Positions 8,157-16,330 of a DNA stretch of 35,326 bases are shown piece by piece; position 1 is the stretch's first letter; every line of letters starts with the position of its first letter. This DNA comes from Bacillota bacterium (GTDB lineage: Bacteria; Bacillota; Sulfobacillia; JAJZYS01; JAJYTV01). The notes beneath the pieces are model-generated. The model was not told the origin of the DNA. It saw only the letters and a program-made list of their open reading frames with translations, and did no database searches. The stretch lies in the NCBI GenBank assembly GCA_021793315.1, contig JAJYSZ010000026.1, positions 1-35,326 on the forward strand. Reading direction: 5' to 3'. A program made the position numbers and the translations under genes.

Positions 8157-8636
8157 ATGCCAGAGCAGGATCAGCTGACGCTCTACAATCTGCACGGATG
8201 CCCGTACTGCGCGATCGTCCGCCTGCGCCTCGGGCAGCTCGGCCTCGGCTACATCCTCCGCGAGCAGCCGCAGAGCCGGCCGGAGCGCAAGGAGGTCATC
8301 GCCGTATCTGGCCAGCAGACAGTGCCCGTGCTGGTGATTTCACGTGCGGGCCAGCCTGACGAGGTGCTCTCGGACGAGAACGATATTCTGCGCTACCTGG
8401 ACGAGCGTTACGCCCCGCGTCCCGCGGTCGAGGACAGCGAGCCCTGGAGCGACGCCGACGGCCGGGCGCTCAAGTCTGCCGCCGAAAACCTTGCCGACCT
8501 CGGTCAGCAGCTCCAGGAACTGGCGCAGGGCGCGGCTGCGTCGGGGGAGATCGACCGGTCCAACGTGCTGATGGCCGCGGCCGGCCATGTCAGCATGGCC
8601 CAGCGCTGGGCAGCCAACCAGCTGCAGGATAGCTAG
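8157..8636 (+). CDS. Glutaredoxin/GST-N-like thiol protein
   Basis: A 159-residue protein with an N-terminal thioredoxin fold of the glutaredoxin/GST-N type. LTLYNLHGCPYC supplies the C15-x-x-C18 redox pair, TVPVLVI holds the cis-proline, and LSDENDILRYLDERY is the GST-like glutathione/substrate segment. A mostly helical C-terminal part (about residues 90-159) is not recognised. It probably acts as a cytosolic thiol-disulfide or glutaredoxin-like reductant. ATG 8157 has a G-rich ribosome site ten bases upstream and lies downstream of the promoter. A terminator follows, so it appears to be a single-gene unit. Confidence 0.82.
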   Translation: MPEQDQLTLYNLHGCPYCAIVRLRLGQLGLGYILREQPQSRPERKEVIAVSGQQTVPVLVISRAGQPDEVLSDENDILRYLDERYAPRPAVEDSEPWSDADGRALKSAAENLADLGQQLQELAQGAAASGEIDRSNVLMAAAGHVSMAQRWAANQLQDS

Positions 8637-8650
8637 CCGGAGACGTCAGG

Positions 8651-8682
8651 AAAGGGCTCGCCGCACCTGCGGCGAGCCCTTT
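8651..8682 (+). terminator. Hairpin terminator after the glutaredoxin-like gene
   Basis: AAAGGGCTCGCCGC and GCGGCGAGCCCTTT form a perfect 14-base stem around ACCT, 14 bases after the stop codon. The symmetric A and T ends let it act on either strand. Confidence 0.85.
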
Positions 8683-8786
8683 CTGTGGTACCAGCGCAGA
8701 GAGGCCGCAAAAGTCGCGCGTGTGCCTGCTCGCGCTGCCCCGGCGCCCTGCGCGGCCCTCAATCTCCGAGACGCGCCCGCCGCCGG

Positions 8787-8815
8787 CCAAGACGCCGTTT
8801 CAGGAGGCGTCTTGG
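8787..8815 (-). terminator. Inverted repeat, probable terminator of the aldolase gene
   Basis: CCAAGACGCC and GGCGTCTTGG are perfect 10-base arms around a nine-base loop, about 40 bases beyond the aldolase stop. There is no clear T-run, so termination efficiency is uncertain. Between this and the terminator at 8682 there is no gene that I can support. Confidence 0.55.
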
Positions 8816-8854
8816 TGTTGCCCGTGGCGAAGCTTCCCCTTGCGGTGGCCGCTC

Positions 8855-9751
8855 TCAGCGCGGGTGCTGCAGGAGGAGGTCACGGATGCGCTGCGAGACC
8901 GCGACGGCCTCCTCGAACGGGCGCTGCCAGATGTTGCGGCCGAAGATGAGACCCGTCGCGCCGGCATCGAGCACCTGGCGCGCCTTCTCCACGACCTCGT
9001 CGGCGCTGCCCTTCTCGCCGCCCGCGAATATGACGAGGGTGCGCCCGGCGGAGCGTACGATCTCGCGCAGCATCTCGCCGGTCTCAGCCGACGGCATCGA
9101 GTTGTAGGGCGCGGGCGCCCGCTTGATCTTCTCCGCGTCGAACTTCGGCACGTTGAGCTTGACCACGTCGGCGCCAAGCTCTTGCGCCACGCGTGCCGCG
9201 TAGTCCACCGCGTAGTACGAATCCTTGCCGCCGCGCGCATCGACGGCGGCGCCCCGGGGGTAGGACCAGACGATGATGGGCATGCCGAAGCGCTCGGCAT
9301 CCTGCCGCACCTGGGCAAACTGGCGGAAGTCCTCGTCCTGGCGCGCGCTGCCGACATAGAGCGTGTAGCCCACCGCGTCCGCCCCAAGCCGTACCGCGTC
9401 CTCGACGCAGGCGTTGAGCGGCGAGAGGGGGGCTTCGTCGCCGGGAATCTCCGTCTTGCCGTTCAGCTTGAGCACGAGGGGCACGCGGCCGGCGTAGGCC
9501 GGCATGAACTTCCCCGCCGTGCCGATCTGCATCGCGATGCCCGAGTAGCCGCCGGCGGCCGCGATCTTGAGCTGGAACTCGATGTCGGCGGCTGGCGGGT
9601 TCGGGAAGAAGTCGCGCGGGCCGTGCTCGAGACCCTGGTCGATCGGCAGGAGCAGGAGGGTGCCGTTCGCCGGCCCGGACCCGTAGCAGAGGCGCTGGAG
9701 CCGTGCTCGCTTGCCGGTCGGAAGGCTGAGGTCCTTGAGGCCGATGGCCAA
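8855..9751 (-). CDS. fbaB: Class I fructose-bisphosphate aldolase, DhnA/FbaB family
   Basis: A 298-residue Schiff-base aldolase of the DhnA type, cleaving fructose-1,6-bisphosphate to dihydroxyacetone phosphate and glyceraldehyde-3-phosphate in glycolysis/gluconeogenesis. Visible motifs are LLLPIDQGLEHGP, the YSGIAMQIGTA strand, WSYPRG, the probable Schiff-base lysine K198 in ADVVKLNVPK, and the phosphate-binding GGEKGS and GLIFGRNIW segments of the TIM barrel. Length is normal. It is transcribed alone from a good promoter at 9784-9811 and divergent from an unrecognised gene. Related DhnA proteins also include transaldolase-like enzymes, but the overall pattern fits FbaB. Confidence 0.92.
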   Translation of the reverse strand: MAIGLKDLSLPTGKRARLQRLCYGSGPANGTLLLLPIDQGLEHGPRDFFPNPPAADIEFQLKIAAAGGYSGIAMQIGTAGKFMPAYAGRVPLVLKLNGKTEIPGDEAPLSPLNACVEDAVRLGADAVGYTLYVGSARQDEDFRQFAQVRQDAERFGMPIIVWSYPRGAAVDARGGKDSYYAVDYAARVAQELGADVVKLNVPKFDAEKIKRAPAPYNSMPSAETGEMLREIVRSAGRTLVIFAGGEKGSADEVVEKARQVLDAGATGLIFGRNIWQRPFEEAVAVSQRIRDLLLQHPR

Positions 9752-9783
9752 CGTGGATCGCTCCTTCGCTCGTTTCTGCTTTC

Positions 9784-9811
9784 ACTATAGTGGACCCGGC
9801 CGGGCTTTCAA
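9784..9811 (-). promoter_or_regulatory. Promoter of the aldolase gene
   Basis: On the minus strand TTGAAA (9811-9806), a 16-base spacer and TATAGT (9789-9784) give a near-consensus sigma-A promoter. The -10 sits inside the palindrome CACTATAGTG. The predicted leader before ATG 9751 is about 25 bases. Confidence 0.7.
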
Positions 9812-9869
9812 AGCTCACGGGGTGAGCCTGCCATGCTAGAATCGGTGCAGGCAGGAGGGGGGAGCTCAC

Positions 9870-10382
9870 GTGCCAAGGTTCAACCGTGACATCAAGGAGC
9901 GCGTGCAGCTGACGCTGCCGCTGGCGTTCACGCGTCCTGAGGACCCGCTGCTCGGCGCCACGCTGGTCGGGATCCTGGTCAAGGACGGTCAGGCCAAAGT
10001 GGATGACGCTGTCCTGCACGGCCGCAGCGACGTCGAGCGTGGCATCCGCTTTTCCGGCTCGCCGGAGGGGCTGGCACCGGAGGAGCGGTGGAGTGTGGTT
10101 TTCGTCGCCATGAAGAAGGGGCCCGAGGGGCTCCTCTATCACGGCGCCAGCTGGGCGCCGCTCTGGATCGACCGCCCGGGGCGCAGGGGATACCGCGACA
10201 TCGCGCGTTCCGTGAACTGCATGTCCGACGCGATCGCTGGCCTGGTCGAACTCGGCGAACTCGACGCGGCGGACCGCAGGGCGGTCGCCGAGGTCCTGCG
10301 CGAGCGCGGCCGCGACGTCTGGTCGCGCACGCCGGACGGGACACGCCGCCTGCTCGGTGAGGATCTGCTGAGACCCGAGTAG
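9870..10382 (+). CDS. Conserved-looking protein of unknown function
   Basis: I do not recognise this 170-residue protein. It starts with GTG at 9870 behind a strong AGGAGGGGGGAG ribosome site. The sequence is soluble-looking, without membrane segments or a signal peptide. It holds an N-terminal part rich in beta-strand-like stretches (VQLTLPLAF, LVGILVKDG), a central WSVVFVAMKKG strand and a charged helical C-terminus (about residues 115-170). Its composition matches its neighbours. A TAGAAT -10-like element at 9837-9842 and the palindrome GCTCA-CGGGG-TGAGC (9813-9827) precede it. It is followed after 86 bases by the MFS gene on the same strand. Confidence 0.65.
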   Translation: MPRFNRDIKERVQLTLPLAFTRPEDPLLGATLVGILVKDGQAKVDDAVLHGRSDVERGIRFSGSPEGLAPEERWSVVFVAMKKGPEGLLYHGASWAPLWIDRPGRRGYRDIARSVNCMSDAIAGLVELGELDAADRRAVAEVLRERGRDVWSRTPDGTRRLLGEDLLRPE

Positions 10383-10468
10383 CTGCGCTCATCCCGCGCC
10401 GCGGCTATGTTACTATCCCTCCAAGCAGGCCCTGCGGCCGCAGTTCCCCGCGTTAGGAGCATCTCCAG

Positions 10469-11656
10469 GTGCTGTCGACCCCGGTAGGCGCAAGAAGGCG
10501 CGAGGCTGCCCCGATCCATCGTCCCGCCAACGTCGTGGTGCTGTCGATGACGACCGCACTTATCGTGGTGGCCCTCTACACGTGGTACCCTGTGCTGCCG
10601 GTGGTGCTCCAGCACCGCGGCGCCTCGAGCTTCGAGGTGTCCATGGTGTACACCCTGATCTCCTTGGCCGCCGCCCTGCTCCAGCTGCAGGGCGGCATTC
10701 TCGCCGACCGCTTCGGCAGACGGCTGCTGCTCGCCTTGCCGACCTTCGCGGCCGCCGTGCTCTACGGGGTCGTCTGGTGGTCCTCGAACTGGCCGGTGCT
10801 CGCCATCGCGCTGATCGTGATGAACGCGACGGGCGCGTTGCAGAGTCCGTCGTTCACCGCCCTGACCGCCGAATCCGTACCGCCGGACAGGCGCGCGCAG
10901 GCATTCTCGACCTTTCAGTTCGCGACGGGACTCGCGACGCTCGCAGGCCCTGCGATCGGGGCCATCCTGCTGCCGACCCTCGGTGCCCGCCCCTTGATGG
11001 GTCTGACCGCCGTGGCGTCGCTCGTGGCGGGCACGATGCGCATCACCATGCTGAGGGACACGCAGCGCAGCCATTCGGCGCAGAGGTTCCGCATCCGCGA
11101 TGCCTTCGCCGGGAGGCTGCGCCCCCTCACGATGGCCTCGACAGCGTTCCTCGCCGTGGCGGCCCTGACGGTGAACGGTCCCTTCATCGCGCTCTACGCG
11201 CACAACGAGGCCCATCTCGCCTCGTCAGCCGTCAGCCTGTTGTTCTCGGTGGGCTGGTTGCCCGCCGTCGTGTTGTCGTTCTGGCTCGGCCGGCGCATCG
11301 AGGCGTTCGGCTCCGCCAGGGCGCTCGCAATCGGCGTAGCAGGACATCTCGCCATTCTCGGCGTCTGGCTCCTGCTGCGCGGCGAGTTGCCGATGATGCT
11401 TGCGCTTGCGGCGTCGTTCCTCTTCTACCAGCTTGCGGTCATCGCCTGGGGGACATTGCGCATGGAGCAGGTCGGGCAGGAGAACGCCGGCGCCGCGCTC
11501 GGCGCCATCGGCACGGTGGCTGGCATGGTCTCGGCCGTGGGCCCGATCCTGGGCGGCGCTATCGCGAGCGTCGTGGTACCGGTCGGGGCGTTCCTGCTCG
11601 CGGGCGCCGTGGGTGTCTGGACCCTGCTCGCGCTGCGGCGCCTGCCGGCGGCATGA
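10469..11656 (+). CDS. Major facilitator superfamily transporter
   Basis: A 395-residue inner-membrane transporter with about twelve hydrophobic helices in two halves. Motif A of the family appears between helices 2 and 3 as GGILADRFGRR. The central loop lies around residues 190-210 (MLRDTQRSHSAQRFRIRD). Such proteins are proton-coupled or uniport carriers, often drug or metabolite exporters; the substrate cannot be told. The GTG start at 10469 has AGGAG nine bases upstream. Its TGA overlaps the ATG of the DNA-glycosylase gene (ATGA), so the two are translationally coupled. Confidence 0.9.
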   Translation: MLSTPVGARRREAAPIHRPANVVVLSMTTALIVVALYTWYPVLPVVLQHRGASSFEVSMVYTLISLAAALLQLQGGILADRFGRRLLLALPTFAAAVLYGVVWWSSNWPVLAIALIVMNATGALQSPSFTALTAESVPPDRRAQAFSTFQFATGLATLAGPAIGAILLPTLGARPLMGLTAVASLVAGTMRITMLRDTQRSHSAQRFRIRDAFAGRLRPLTMASTAFLAVAALTVNGPFIALYAHNEAHLASSAVSLLFSVGWLPAVVLSFWLGRRIEAFGSARALAIGVAGHLAILGVWLLLRGELPMMLALAASFLFYQLAVIAWGTLRMEQVGQENAGAALGAIGTVAGMVSAVGPILGGAIASVVVPVGAFLLAGAVGVWTLLALRRLPAA

Positions 11657-12513
11657 CGGCGGCAGAGCTGCTCGCCGGCCTCGGACAGGCCTTCGGCGAC
11701 CTCGTGGCCTGGTGGCCGGGGGACAGCCCGTTCGAGGTGGCTGTCGGTGCCCTGCTCGTACAGGCCGTCACCTGGCGCCAGGCGTCGCGGGCCGTGCAGG
11801 CGCTCAAGGGACAAGGTCTCTTGCAGCCTGCAAGCCTTGCGGCAGCAGGGCAGGACGACGTGGCAGCGGCCATCAGGCCCGCTCTCTTCCATCAGCAGAA
11901 GGCCCGCTACCTCAGGGGCTTCGCGCTCTTCACCTGGCGGGAGCTCGCGGGCGACCTCACCGAGCTGACTTCCCGGCCCCTGGCGGAGCAGGAGGCGATC
12001 CTGCTCGCCCTGCCGGGCGTGGGGAGGGAGACAGCGGCTGCCATCATGGTCTACGCGCTCGGCGAGGCGGCGGCGGTGGTGGATGCCTACGCGCTGCGCG
12101 TCCTGCCGCGCGTCGGGGTGCTTGCGCCCGGGGCCGGCCGCGGGGAGGCCGCGGCCGCGATGGGGGCAGTGATTGGCGGCAGCCCGGAGCGGGCTAAGCT
12201 CCTTCACGCGGGCATCGTCGAGCTTGGGCGGCTTCACTGCCGGCCCGAGCCGCTCTGCGCGACCTGCCCTCTTGCAGCGCTCTGCCCGAAAATCCTTGGG
12301 CATCCTGCGCATGGAAGGAGGGATCGTCCTGCCCAGAACGCAGGGAGAGCGGCGGCGCGCCGCGAAGCAGGAAACTCCGGAAGAGGCCGCGCTGCGTCAG
12401 CTCAAGGAAGCCGTCGCGCGAGAACTCGGCCTGTGGGACAAGGTCGTCCAGGCGGGTTGGGGCAATCTCAGCGCCAAGGAAAGCGGCAGGGTCGGGGGCA
12501 TCCTGGCGCGTAG
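11653..12513 (+). CDS. HhH-GPD DNA glycosylase (Endonuclease III/MagIII-like) with run-on tail
   Basis: A base-excision-repair glycosylase. Residues 1 to about 215 form the Nth-like fold with the helix-hairpin-helix LPGVGRETAA, catalytic D144 (VVDAYALR) and a 4Fe-4S loop C196-C202-C205-C211. In Nth the lyase lysine lies in LPGVGRK; here that position is E126, so a monofunctional glycosylase like MagIII (alkyl-base removal) is more likely than a bifunctional AP lyase. The first cysteine spacing is x5, not the usual x6. After about residue 215 the frame continues 70 more residues as an Arg/Gly-rich tail overlapping the spore-protein gene; that tail is probably unselected. The start overlaps the MFS stop. 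Confidence 0.85.
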   Translation: MTAAELLAGLGQAFGDLVAWWPGDSPFEVAVGALLVQAVTWRQASRAVQALKGQGLLQPASLAAAGQDDVAAAIRPALFHQQKARYLRGFALFTWRELAGDLTELTSRPLAEQEAILLALPGVGRETAAAIMVYALGEAAAVVDAYALRVLPRVGVLAPGAGRGEAAAAMGAVIGGSPERAKLLHAGIVELGRLHCRPEPLCATCPLAALCPKILGHPAHGRRDRPAQNAGRAAARREAGNSGRGRAASAQGSRRARTRPVGQGRPGGLGQSQRQGKRQGRGHPGA

Positions 12514-12667
12514 AATGCGGGAGGAGTCGATTGGCGGTGGAAGCGATCAGGGCGGTGCTGCGCACCAAGCAGAACTGCAGCCTCTGCCACAAGGCGGAGA
12601 GCGTCCTGCGGCGCATCGCGCGCGACGTTCCGCTCGATCTCGAACTGGACCAGGTACCGGAGGATAG
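12329..12667 (+). CDS. Small acid-soluble spore protein, alpha/beta type, with run-on C-terminus
   Basis: Residues 20-67 carry the alpha/beta-SASP pattern: LKEAVARELGL (including the EAVARE-like germination-protease site) followed by GWGNLSAKESGRVGG. These proteins coat and protect DNA in dormant spores and are degraded by the GPR protease at germination. An AAGGAGG site lies seven bases before CTG 12329, which I take as the start; ATG 12311 lies upstream of that site and has none of its own. The family normally ends soon after residue 67, but no stop occurs until 12667. The last 45 or so residues are an out-of-phase reading of the next gene, an unusual 137-base overlap. Confidence 0.8.
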   Translation: MPRTQGERRRAAKQETPEEAALRQLKEAVARELGLWDKVVQAGWGNLSAKESGRVGGILARRMREESIGGGSDQGGAAHQAELQPLPQGGERPAAHRARRSARSRTGPGTGG

Positions 12668-12777
12668 TCCGCTGGCCGCGCGGGTGCCGATCGTGGAGAT
12701 CGGCGGCATCGAGGTGCAGGCGGGCAAGGTGTCGGAATTCAGGCTCCGCAACTGGCTCAAGGAAAGGGGTTACCCTG

Positions 12778-12791
<14 letters not shown>
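12531..12791 (+). CDS. Glutaredoxin-like (DUF836-type) thioredoxin-fold protein
   Basis: An 86-residue thioredoxin-fold protein with C16-x-x-C19 (RTKQNCSLCHKAESVL), a VPIVEIGGIEV cis-proline strand and a short C-terminal helix, matching the glutaredoxin-like DUF836 family. It is presumably a small cytosolic thiol-disulfide carrier; a partner is not evident. The TTG start at 12531 has GGAGG seven bases before it. The beginning overlaps the spore-protein frame, and the end overlaps the aminotransferase start by 14 bases. Confidence 0.85.
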
Positions 12792-13964
<1,173 letters not shown>

Positions 13965-13968
<4 letters not shown>

Positions 13969-15293
13969 CCCTGCCCGATTCCTTCAGGGGCCGGCGGGTC
14001 GCCCTGCTCGGCCTCGGCAGGGCGCACAAGGCGCTCGCTCAGGCCCTGCGGGTCGAGGGAGCCGAGGTCCTGGGCTTTGACCGCGACCCGGCCAAGGGCG
14101 GCCTGCTGGCCGACCTTGGCATCTCCGGGTCGTGCGGCGAAGGCTATCTTGAGGACGCCGTGCGCTCCCGGGCAAGCTTCTGCTTCCTGACGCCCGGCAT
14201 GCGCAAGGACATACCGGAGGTGCGCGCCCTGGTGGCGGACGGCTGCCAGCTGGCTGCGGAAGCCGGCTACTTCTTTGCGCGCCGCAAGGCAGCGGTGCTC
14301 GGCATCACGGGATCCGCGGGCAAGACGACCACCACGACGCTGGTCACCCGCATGCTGTTGCGCAGCGGCGTCGCCGCCACGGCCTGCGGCAACATCGGCC
14401 GCGCGTTCGCCGACGCCCTGCGCGACGAGGAGCGCACCGCGATCTATGTCGCGGAATTGTCGTCGTTCCAGCTTCAGCTGGTGGAGCAGAGTCCCGAGAT
14501 TGCGGCCGTTCTCAACATCCGGCCGAACCACCTGGACATCCACCCGAGCTTCGAGGACTACGCCCAGAGCAAGTGGCACATCGCCCGCTACCAGCGGCCG
14601 GAGGATCTGCTCGTCCTGCCGCCGGACCTGCTCCCAGAGGCACAGGGCGCTGGGCGCCGCGCCACCTTCAGCCTGGCGGGGCCCGCCGCCGCAACCATCC
14701 TGGCGGGCCAACTGACGCTCGACGGCGAGCCGCTGATGGCTGCCGAGGAAGTGCGGCTGCCGGGCCGCCACAATCTTGAGAATGCGCTCGCCGCAGCCCT
14801 CCTGGCGCGGGCGGGCGGCGCCAGGGCGGAGGACATCCGGGAGGAGCTCAAGACCTTTTCGGGCGTGCCGCACCGCCTCGAGCTCGTCGCCGAGTCGAGC
14901 GGCGTACGCTTCATCAACGACTCGATCGCGACGGCACCGGACAGGACACTCGCGGCGTTCGCGGCCATCGCGGGGCCGCTGCTCTGGCTTGGTGGCGGCT
15001 ATGACAAGCATCTCGACTACGGGGTGCTCAAGGGCCACCTGGCGGACGTGCGCCGGGCCTTCCTGTTCGGCCCCGTCGGTCGCCTGCTGCTGCCGGTCTG
15101 CCAGGGGGACGGAGTGCCCGCGCAGATCTATCCGGACTTCGCCGCAGCCGTTGCGGCCGCCATCGGCGCGGCGGCGCGGGGCGAGACGGTGCTGCTCTCG
15201 CCGGGCGCCGCTTCCTACGATGCCTTCCGGGACTTCGAGCAGCGGGGCGAGGCATTCCGCAAGCTGGTCACGGATGCCCTGACACCCCGCTGA
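13965..15293 (+). CDS. murD: UDP-N-acetylmuramoyl-L-alanine--D-glutamate ligase MurD, variant
   Basis: A 442-residue Mur ligase adding D-Glu to UDP-MurNAc-L-Ala during peptidoglycan precursor synthesis. It has an N-terminal Rossmann domain (VALLGLGRAHKALA), the ATP P-loop GITGSAGKTTTTTL, the central AELSSFQLQL and NIRPNHLDIH motifs, and a C-terminal domain with NDSIATAPDRT and LGGGYDKHLDY. Most MurDs read GTNGKTT and NDSKATN; this variant resembles the NDSIAT form I associate with Chloroflexota-like and some deep Bacillota MurD proteins. The gene stands away from a dcw cluster. It overlaps aspB by four bases and runs 26 bases into the convergent region-2-like gene. Confidence 0.9.
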
Positions 15294-15591
15294 GCGCGCG
15301 GGAAGGCTGTGCCAGCCCGGGCCTTCGCTTGGCTTTCGGCCCATGCGCCCGGTCAGACCGGACCGTGGCCTGTCCTGCCGCGGCGGGCCTGAATCTGGAT
15401 GCGGCCTGCAGCAACTGAAAGCGGATGTCCTCCTCGACGTCCTCGCGGTAGGATTGCGGGGCTGCGGATGCCATGCGCCGCACGAGCGGAGCGAAGCGTC
15501 GCAGGATCAGCTGCAACGCCGCCTCGTCGCCGCGCCCTGCGGCCAGGACCGCGTTCGCCGGCCCGGGACCGACGTCTGGCCAGCTACTCAT
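15268..15591 (-). CDS. Sigma region-2-like partner protein (RsoA/HTH_16-like)
   Basis: A 107-residue protein whose middle (about residues 18-67) reads GDEAALQLILRRFAPLVRRM and then EDVEEDIRFQLLQAASRF. This is the helix pattern of sigma region 2 as found in short HTH_16/RsoA-type proteins that supply the core- and -10-binding half of a split sigma factor. The last 40 residues are basic and low-complexity. It starts with ATG 15591 eight bases inside the end of the region-4 gene, so the two are coupled. I infer a two-subunit sigma factor with that neighbour, as for SigO-RsoA of Bacillus subtilis. The match is by pattern, not by alignment, and the function is untested. Confidence 0.62.
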   Translation of the reverse strand: MSSWPDVGPGPANAVLAAGRGDEAALQLILRRFAPLVRRMASAAPQSYREDVEEDIRFQLLQAASRFRPAAAGQATVRSDRAHGPKAKRRPGLAQPSRALSGVSGHP

Positions 15592-15958
15592 GGTTTTCCT
15601 TCCCGTCGGCGAGGAGTTCGCGCAGGTGTCCGAGGGCCTGGCGCCTCAGCTGGCTGACCCTGGCCTGCGACAGGTGGACGGCCGCCGCGATGCGACGTTG
15701 CGGCCAGTCCGCGACGATGCTGAGGAAGAGGATTTGGCGCTCCGCGAGAGGCAGCATCCGGAAGGCCAGGCGCAGGTCCATGACCATGTCCTGATCTTCG
15801 GTGGCGAGTGCGGCGAAGTCCGGCTCCGGGGCGTCGCTGTCCGCTGAGGCTCGCAAAAGCTCGCGCGCGTAGCGGTTGTAGTCCACGGCGGCGCGACGTC
15901 CGGCGCGACGGATGGTCACCTCGATCCAGCGCAAGGCAGCGAGGTCTGGCTGCCTCAT
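15584..15958 (-). CDS. Sigma-70 region 4 protein, probable half of a split sigma factor
   Basis: A 124-residue protein with a sigma region 4 domain in its C-terminal half (about residues 55-118). DLRLAFRMLPLAERQILFLS is followed by the helix-turn-helix RRIAAAVHLSQARVSQLRR that would read a -35 element. The N-terminal 45 residues (RWIEVTIRRAGRRAAVDYNR) do not resemble a region 2 domain, and the protein is far shorter than an ECF sigma (about 170-200). Its ATG overlaps the membrane-protein stop (ATGA) and its end overlaps the region-2-like gene, giving a complementary pair. It is likely an RNA-polymerase specificity factor; targets are unknown. Confidence 0.75.
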   Translation of the reverse strand: MRQPDLAALRWIEVTIRRAGRRAAVDYNRYARELLRASADSDAPEPDFAALATEDQDMVMDLRLAFRMLPLAERQILFLSIVADWPQRRIAAAVHLSQARVSQLRRQALGHLRELLADGKENHE

Positions 15959-16242
15959 GCCGAGGGCCCCTTTCGTCCTCGGACCTGAAGACGGTCGACC
16001 ACTCCGTGCACGCCCGCCAGCGCCGCCGCCGCGACCACGAAGCCGTTGAGAGTCAGAAGGACGGCGCTTTGCGCGGTCACGCTTGTCTGCAGCCAGCCGC
16101 CGGACCAGACGACGAGTTGGGAGATGACGAGGATGACCGGCGCCCTGGGCAGCGTCGCTCTCAGTTGGTGGAGGACGAAGTAGACCGCAGAGGTCACCGT
16201 GGAGGCACCGGCGAGCGTGAGCAGGTCATGAGCTTGAAACAT
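15955..16242 (-). CDS. Small three-helix membrane protein, holin-like
   Basis: A 95-residue hydrophobic protein with three predicted membrane helices: about residues 8-27 (LAGASTVTSAVYFVLHQL), 34-52 (APVILVISQLVVWSGGW) and 60-83 (AVLLTLNGFVVAAAALAG). A basic tail RLQVRGRKGPSA follows. Size, helix number and charged end are those of class I holins and of UviB/TcdE-type proteins, but no specific family is certain. It is the first gene of the riboswitch-led operon. Holin-like genes beside special sigma factors are known in clostridial toxin and bacteriocin loci (TcdR/TcdE, UviA/UviB), where they serve release. An alternative is a membrane anti-sigma or sensor for the split sigma factor. Start ATG 16242 follows GGAAGGGG. 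Confidence 0.68.
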   Translation of the reverse strand: MFQAHDLLTLAGASTVTSAVYFVLHQLRATLPRAPVILVISQLVVWSGGWLQTSVTAQSAVLLTLNGFVVAAAALAGVHGVVDRLQVRGRKGPSA

Positions 16243-16293
16243 GGCGCATCCCCTTCCGCTTCCTGCGTGCCGGTCCGCGCCAGGACGGGAAAG

Positions 16294-16314
16294 GGCGGGC
16301 GCCGAGGTCCCGCC
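16294..16314 (-). promoter_or_regulatory. Hairpin in the riboswitch expression platform
   Basis: On the minus strand GGCGGG, nine bases, CCCGCC and then CTTTCCC lie between the aptamer and the first gene. It could be a weak intrinsic terminator. The 8-mer GGCGGGAC at its 5' side is repeated in the aptamer's third stem, so alternative pairing is possible. Confidence 0.45.
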
Positions 16315-16330
16315 ATGAGAACGTACTTTC

